A stretch of 24,728 nucleotides of DNA from Synergistaceae bacterium (lineage in GTDB: Bacteria; Synergistota; Synergistia; Synergistales; Aminobacteriaceae), in contig JAFSNU010000184.1 in NCBI GenBank assembly GCA_017447325.1, positions 1 through 24,728 on the forward strand. The letters run 5' to 3'. Under the pieces are notes generated by a model. The model was not told the DNA's origin. It saw nothing but the letters and a program-made list of their open reading frames with translations, and made no database searches. This document shows positions 20,564 through 24,728 of the stretch, in pieces; positions within the stretch are counted from its first letter, which is position 1; every line of letters begins with the position of its first letter. The position numbers and the translations under genes were made by a program.

Positions 20564-22351
20564 TTGTTGAGATTAATTAAGTTTAGTAAATATATTTTTG
20601 TTGTGTTAATATTCGCGCTGTTTATCGCGCCTGTTTACGCGGCCGATGATGCCGAGAGCGTGAATGAGAGCCTGCCGGATTTAGTTGTGACGTTTGTCGG
20701 CGTGTCCGGTAATAGTCAAATTACGTCTGAATATATTTTGGGCGTTGTGAACACTAAGTACGGCGAGAAATTAAACCGTGAGACTTTGCAGAAAGATATT
20801 GAAGCGATTTATAATCAGGGATTTTTCGCGTTTGTCGATGCTGATTTAAGAAATGAAACGACTTCGGACGGCAAGGACGGAGTGTCTGTAACGTTCACGG
20901 TTCAAGAGAATCCGATAATAGACTCAATAAGCTTCAGCGGCAACACGATTTATAAAGACGAGCAGTTAATGAAAGAAGTTTTCTCGCAGGTCGGAACTGT
21001 CTTTAATCGTGAATTTTTTAAAAATGATTTAGATAGAATACAAGAGAAATATCATAAAGACGGCTATGTTATGGTTCGTGTTGCGGACGTGCAGGTCAGC
21101 GGCGGCGATATTAATGTTATAATAACCGAGCCTCGGGTCGGCGATGTTATAATTCAGGGCAATAAAAAGACAAAGACTAAAGTTATAAGGCGCGAAATAA
21201 AATTAAAGAAGGGCGATTTATTTAACGTAAATCACTTCAGGCATCAGTTAGGCAAGCTTCAGGGCTTGGGATATTTTGAAGATGTAAATGTCGGTTTTGA
21301 TCAGAGCGACGCTGAAGCAAACATGGTTGATGTAATTTTAACTGTAAAAGAGAAGCGCACGGCGTCGATAGGCGTTAATGTAGGCTACGGTTCTGAGAGC
21401 GGCTTGAGCGGCGGCTTGACCTACGGCGATACTAATTTATGGGGCTTGGGCTATAATTTTGAAGTCGGCTTCGACGAGGGCGACGAGGCGAGCTACTGGA
21501 TAACGCTTGCGAGTAATTATATGGACTATAAGACTTATGCTTGGAATGTAGGCTTTAGATACAGGACTTATGACGACAGATATTATTATAAGCAGTCTAA
21601 AAGACAGTTTGAGTATGACGAGAAGAGCTGGAGCGTTTTTGCGGGCGTTGGCAAAAAGTTTAGGAACGAGGCTTGGAGCTGGTACTTCACTGTACAGCGC
21701 GAGGACACTGATTATAGCCATGTACACAGAGCGATACCCGGCTATACGGATGATTTAACGCCGTGGGAAGGCGTGAACCAGACTTTCGGACTGCAGCTGA
21801 CTTACGACAAGCGCGACCCGTATGTGTCATATCCCAAGGGCTTTGTGTGGGACACTAATATAGAGCAGGCCGTGAAAGTTTTGGGCGGCGAATTTAATTA
21901 TACTAAGTACTGGACGCAGATGCGCTATTACGCGTCGTTGAATAAATTTTTTGACGGCTTGTTTAATATCGACGGCGGCTGGACGGAGGACAACCCGTTA
22001 ATATTGGCCGCAAGAATAAGAGCCGGCAGTGCGTCGAAAAAAGAATTGCCAGCTTTTGCGCGTTACTCGCTCGGCGGAATAAATTCTTTGCGCGGATATA
22101 ACAGCAGATATTTTGAGGGCAGCAATATGTTATTAGGAAATTTTGAATTGAGAGTGCCTATTAACGCAAACTTCTCGCTTGTTGGATTTTATGACGTAGG
22201 ACGTGCTGACGAGAGTTTTAAATTTAAAGACTTTCACGATGACTACGGCGTCGGTGTGAGAGTTAAAACGCCGTTCGGAAATCTGCGCGTTGACTACGCG
22301 AAAGGCGACGAGGAGAACCGAACTTATTTTGGCTTTGGCGAAATGTTTTAA
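20564..22351 (+). CDS. bamA: Outer-membrane assembly factor BamA, three POTRA domains
   Basis: A 595-residue Omp85 protein that inserts beta-barrels in the outer membrane. A signal peptide (about 1-26) is followed by three POTRA domains, roughly 40-116, 117-190 and 191-263, fewer than the five of E. coli BamA. The barrel runs from 267 to the end, with the L6-loop motif RGYN (R510) and a terminal FGFGEMF that ends in Phe, the beta-signal expected of outer-membrane proteins. Start is TTG 20564 or TTG 20567; AAGGAG lies 7 or 10 bases upstream. It sits 18 bases after the membrane partner gene and overlaps the next ORF, so the cluster is transcribed together. TamA is the alternative, but lpxD nearby favours BamA. 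Confidence 0.92.
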   Translation: MLRLIKFSKYIFVVLIFALFIAPVYAADDAESVNESLPDLVVTFVGVSGNSQITSEYILGVVNTKYGEKLNRETLQKDIEAIYNQGFFAFVDADLRNETTSDGKDGVSVTFTVQENPIIDSISFSGNTIYKDEQLMKEVFSQVGTVFNREFFKNDLDRIQEKYHKDGYVMVRVADVQVSGGDINVIITEPRVGDVIIQGNKKTKTKVIRREIKLKKGDLFNVNHFRHQLGKLQGLGYFEDVNVGFDQSDAEANMVDVILTVKEKRTASIGVNVGYGSESGLSGGLTYGDTNLWGLGYNFEVGFDEGDEASYWITLASNYMDYKTYAWNVGFRYRTYDDRYYYKQSKRQFEYDEKSWSVFAGVGKKFRNEAWSWYFTVQREDTDYSHVHRAIPGYTDDLTPWEGVNQTFGLQLTYDKRDPYVSYPKGFVWDTNIEQAVKVLGGEFNYTKYWTQMRYYASLNKFFDGLFNIDGGWTEDNPLILAARIRAGSASKKELPAFARYSLGGINSLRGYNSRYFEGSNMLLGNFELRVPINANFSLVGFYDVGRADESFKFKDFHDDYGVGVRVKTPFGNLRVDYAKGDEENRTYFGFGEMF

Positions 22352-23630
22352 TTTTAATATAAATAAATTTAATTATCGCGTTGTTAAGATTATTAGCGGC
22401 GCGGTAATTTTTTTATGCTTAAATTTAATTTTAATAAATGCTTGCAGTGCTGAGTTAAAGATTTCAGGCGAGCTGCCAAAATGGCTGAGAGAGCCGGTGA
22501 ATAGAAGTTTAAGCGCGGTGTGGGCTGAGATTCCGGATGATGATAATATAGATAAGCTTGAGACTTTAAAGCTTGTCGCGTCGCGATTGTTTGCGGGCTA
22601 TCGCATTGAAGTTATTAATAAAAATAATTTAGAAATAAAATTTTATAAATTAAATTTAAATTTAAAATGGCAAGTAAAGTTTATTGTGCCGGAATTAAGA
22701 GATATGGCGTTAAGCTGGTTTAATAAAGATATAGCCGGTCTTGACGCTGAGATTTTAAATTTAATAAATAATTTGCCGGTTGAAGCTTTGTCTTGGGCTG
22801 ACGACGCGTTAAAGTCTGAGCTGGGAAAAATTATTAACGCGAGGCTCGCCGGCTGGGACTTTAACGCGCAGGTAAATATAAATAATAAATTAAATATTTT
22901 AAATATATTTTTCAGGCCGTCGCAGGCTTTAGTTTTAGCTATAAAGCCGAGTTTATACTCGCGGACTATTCCTGTTATGTTTAAGTCTGATTTAGAGGCA
23001 AAATTAATCCCGGGTCTGTCGCCGTTAATAGGCTTGCCTGTCGCGTGGGCTGAGCAGCATAGAGAAGACATAGAGCAGGCCGCGCGGGATTTTTTAGAAG
23101 ATAGAAATTCTGTTGATAATATGAAAGCGAGTGCGAACGTAAAATTTAAACCGGCAGCCGTTGCGGACTTAGAGGCGCGGGTTGACAGCGACAGATTTTT
23201 ATTTCAGGTCTGGGTCGCAGCTTATGCCGGAATTAAAGACAAATATCCGGAAGCCGGAGTATTTTTCGGCTGGAACATGGCGCATTTATTTGATTTTAAA
23301 TTTAAATTTAATTTAGAGCTTTATGCTGAAGCAATTATCGAGTTCGGAGACTGGGATTTTACAGGGCGTTTAGGCGCGCGTTATGAATTGTTTAATGATT
23401 TATGGGCGGGCGTCGAGGGCGAGTGGCCGCATGATTTATTATTTGCAAGAATTTACTGGGGCAGCTATAAGCCGAAAAGATTTTACGCGTGGTGGCGGGT
23501 GAATTTAAACGATGATCACGGCCATGAGGGCGCGTTAGGCTATAGGCTTAATGATCATATTGCAATCGAAATTTATTATGACGGAATTAAACATGACAAG
23601 TTAGGATTACGAGGCCAGTGGTCTTTATAA
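22335..23630 (+). CDS. Unrecognised exported protein, probable outer-membrane barrel
   Basis: About 431 residues; start uncertain. TTG 22335 overlaps the bamA end, has no Shine-Dalgarno, and could rely on coupling to bamA termination; the open frame extends further upstream but no start there is convincing. A signal-peptide-like stretch (IISGAVIFLCLNLILINACSAE) is followed by a helical/mixed region (to about 270) with no recognised motif. The C-terminal 170 residues have alternating hydrophobic and polar residues with many aromatics (DWDFTGRLGARYELF, then EWPHDLLFARIYWG and KRFYAWWRVNL), as in beta-barrel strands, though the last residue is Leu and not Phe. It lies between bamA and lpxD, so it may work in outer-membrane assembly. 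Family unknown. Confidence 0.75.
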   Translation: MAKCFNFNINKFNYRVVKIISGAVIFLCLNLILINACSAELKISGELPKWLREPVNRSLSAVWAEIPDDDNIDKLETLKLVASRLFAGYRIEVINKNNLEIKFYKLNLNLKWQVKFIVPELRDMALSWFNKDIAGLDAEILNLINNLPVEALSWADDALKSELGKIINARLAGWDFNAQVNINNKLNILNIFFRPSQALVLAIKPSLYSRTIPVMFKSDLEAKLIPGLSPLIGLPVAWAEQHREDIEQAARDFLEDRNSVDNMKASANVKFKPAAVADLEARVDSDRFLFQVWVAAYAGIKDKYPEAGVFFGWNMAHLFDFKFKFNLELYAEAIIEFGDWDFTGRLGARYELFNDLWAGVEGEWPHDLLFARIYWGSYKPKRFYAWWRVNLNDDHGHEGALGYRLNDHIAIEIYYDGIKHDKLGLRGQWSL

Positions 23631-23692
23631 AATTTTAAAATTAAATTTATAATATAATAAATTAAATTATTTTAATTTAAAATCGAAAAGGA

Positions 23693-24721
23693 ATGTTAAA
23701 AATTAAAAATAATTTTGAGTTTAGCTTGGCCGAGCTCGGAGAAAAATTAGACTTAAAAGTTTTCGGCAACGGCTCGCGAAAAATTTATAAAATCGTGTCG
23801 CCGGAGCACGCGGATGAAAATGCGCTGTGTGCGATATGGGACGAACACGCAGCGTTGAGCTTGAATAAAAATATAGCTTTAATCGCGCCCGAAAGTTTAT
23901 TAAAATCTTGCGGCAATGACGGCTTGATTTGCGACAAGCCCCGCGAGATCATGCCAAAAGTTTTAGCGATATTTAATAATAATAAAAATTTAAAATTAAA
24001 AGGCGTTGACGCGAGAGCCTGCGTGTCTGAGCAAGCTTTAGTAGATGAAAATGCTTATGTCGCAGCGTTTGCAGTTGTCGAGGCCGGAGCTGTGATAAAG
24101 GCCGGAGCAAAAATTTTGGCCGGAGCTTATATCGGCGCGGATTGCATAGTCGGCGAGAATAGCATAATCGAGCCTCGGGCTGTGTTAATGAGCGGCGTTA
24201 AAGTCGGCAAAGACTGTTTGCTTCATGCGGGCTGCGTTATTGGATGTGACGGGTTCGGCTTTGTGCCTGGTGAAAATGGGCCGGTGAAAATTCCTCAGAC
24301 CGGCGGCGTGACTATCGGCGATAATGTTGAAGTCGGTGCGTGTACGACTATCGATAGAGGCACGTTGGACGACACTGTAATTAATTCAAATACTAAAATA
24401 GATAATCAAGTGCAGATAGGCCATAATGTTAAAATCGGCAAGGGCTGTATAATTTGTTCGATGTCGGGCATTGCCGGAAGCTCTGAGTTAGGCGACGGCG
24501 TTATCTTGTCAGTTCAGGCCGGAGTTACGGATCATGTTAAGGTTGGAGACGGCGCGGTGATTGCTGCAAGAAGCGGCGTGACCAACGACGTAAAAGTCGG
24601 CGCGGTGATGTCGGGCTTCCCGCTTCAGCCTCACAATGACGCGAAGCGCAGTTTGATTTTATTTACGAGACTGCCGGAATTATTTAAACGCGTTAAAGAT
24701 TTAGAGAAGAAAGTTAATTAA
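23693..24721 (+). CDS. lpxD: UDP-3-O-acylglucosamine N-acyltransferase
   Basis: A 342-residue LpxD, which adds the second 3-hydroxyacyl chain to UDP-GlcN in lipid A synthesis. The N-terminal uridine-binding domain is about 1-105, with an Asn-rich insert (FNNNKN). Then comes a left-handed beta-helix of hexapeptide repeats (about 106-310): [30 protein letters not shown], and [11 protein letters not shown] with the catalytic His244, then a C-terminal helix [15 protein letters not shown]. Presence implies lipopolysaccharide. The ATG at 23693 touches the Shine-Dalgarno (AAAAGGA ends at 23692), so the true start may be ATT 23702, 9 bases on. It is 62 bases after the unknown barrel protein. An ATG at 24724, at the window edge, may open the next gene. 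Confidence 0.97.
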   Translation: MLKIKNNFEFSLAELGEKLDLKVFGNGSRKIYKIVSPEHADENALCAIWDEHAALSLNKNIALIAPESLLKSCGNDGLICDKPREIMPKVLAIFNNNKNLKLKGVDARACVSEQALVDENAYVAAFAVVEAGAVIKAGAKILAGAYIGADCIVGENSIIEPRAVLMSGVKVGKDCLLHAGCVIGCDGFGFVPGENGPVKIPQTGGVTIGDNVEVGACTTIDRGTLDDTVINSNTKIDNQVQIGHNVKIGKGCIICSMSGIAGSSELGDGVILSVQAGVTDHVKVGDGAVIAARSGVTNDVKVGAVMSGFPLQPHNDAKRSLILFTRLPELFKRVKDLEKKVN

Positions 24722-24728
24722 TTATGAA

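Noticed and set aside
22290..22334. Start of the barrel-like protein at ATG 22290, inside bamA
   Set aside because: It would put about 15 odd residues before the signal peptide and overlap the bamA barrel end without a Shine-Dalgarno; a start nearer 22335 is more likely.

Overview
The window looks like a chromosomal stretch of a Gram-negative-type (diderm), AT-leaning anaerobe. Evidence for two membranes is BamA, LpxD, a lipobox lipoprotein, and an unrecognised protein after bamA that looks like an outer-membrane barrel. Many Leu, Ile and Asn codons are TTA, ATT/ATA and AAT, and intergenic DNA is very AT-rich. The mix (bamA and lpxD beside Firmicutes-like families such as DUF4491, RNHCP, a Vat-type acetyltransferase and a WYL regulator) fits a gut Synergistota lineage best, with diderm Firmicutes (Negativicutes) as the alternative. 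This assignment is inference from gene content only.

Bases 1-8000 are an accessory, catabolic-looking region on the + strand. It holds two small cupins, two secreted esterases (an alpha/beta hydrolase and a type-B carboxylesterase), then a stretch of decay: a strong promoter, an 18-residue leader ORF and a hairpin-rich RNA in front of an RNHCP zinc-ribbon gene split by an 8-bp duplication, and a shredded alpha/beta-hydrolase pseudogene. After these come a Vat-type xenobiotic acetyltransferase overlapping a Nudix hydrolase, and a 646-residue lipoprotein carrying two complete alpha/beta-hydrolase domains. Bases 8001-8355 are non-coding and bounded by two terminators.

Bases 8355-10290 are a compact minus-strand operon: an EamA transporter with a 15-histidine tail, then Ogt DNA-repair methyltransferase, then a MerR regulator. 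Its promoter lies in the 298-base divergent spacer before rlmN. That spacer also holds overlapping inverted repeats that could form alternative hairpins and a strong terminator just ahead of rlmN.

From 10589 on, every gene is on the + strand and mostly housekeeping: rlmN (rRNA/tRNA methylation), a WYL regulator, ffs (SRP RNA, with its own promoter), rpmB (L28), tsaB (t6A tRNA modification), cobQ (cobyric acid synthase), then a close-packed run of a DUF4405 heme-type membrane protein, DUF4491, a crotonase, a secreted DUF362 protein and a DUF318-type permease.

The right end (19275-24728) is an envelope cluster. An extended -10 promoter leads into a sigma-70 family factor, a single-pass membrane protein that looks like its partner or anti-sigma factor (apparently starting at a non-standard ATA codon), a three-POTRA BamA, an unrecognised exported protein, and LpxD. 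The order suggests that a dedicated sigma factor may be coupled to outer-membrane assembly. Asn/Lys-rich inserts appear in several otherwise conserved proteins here.
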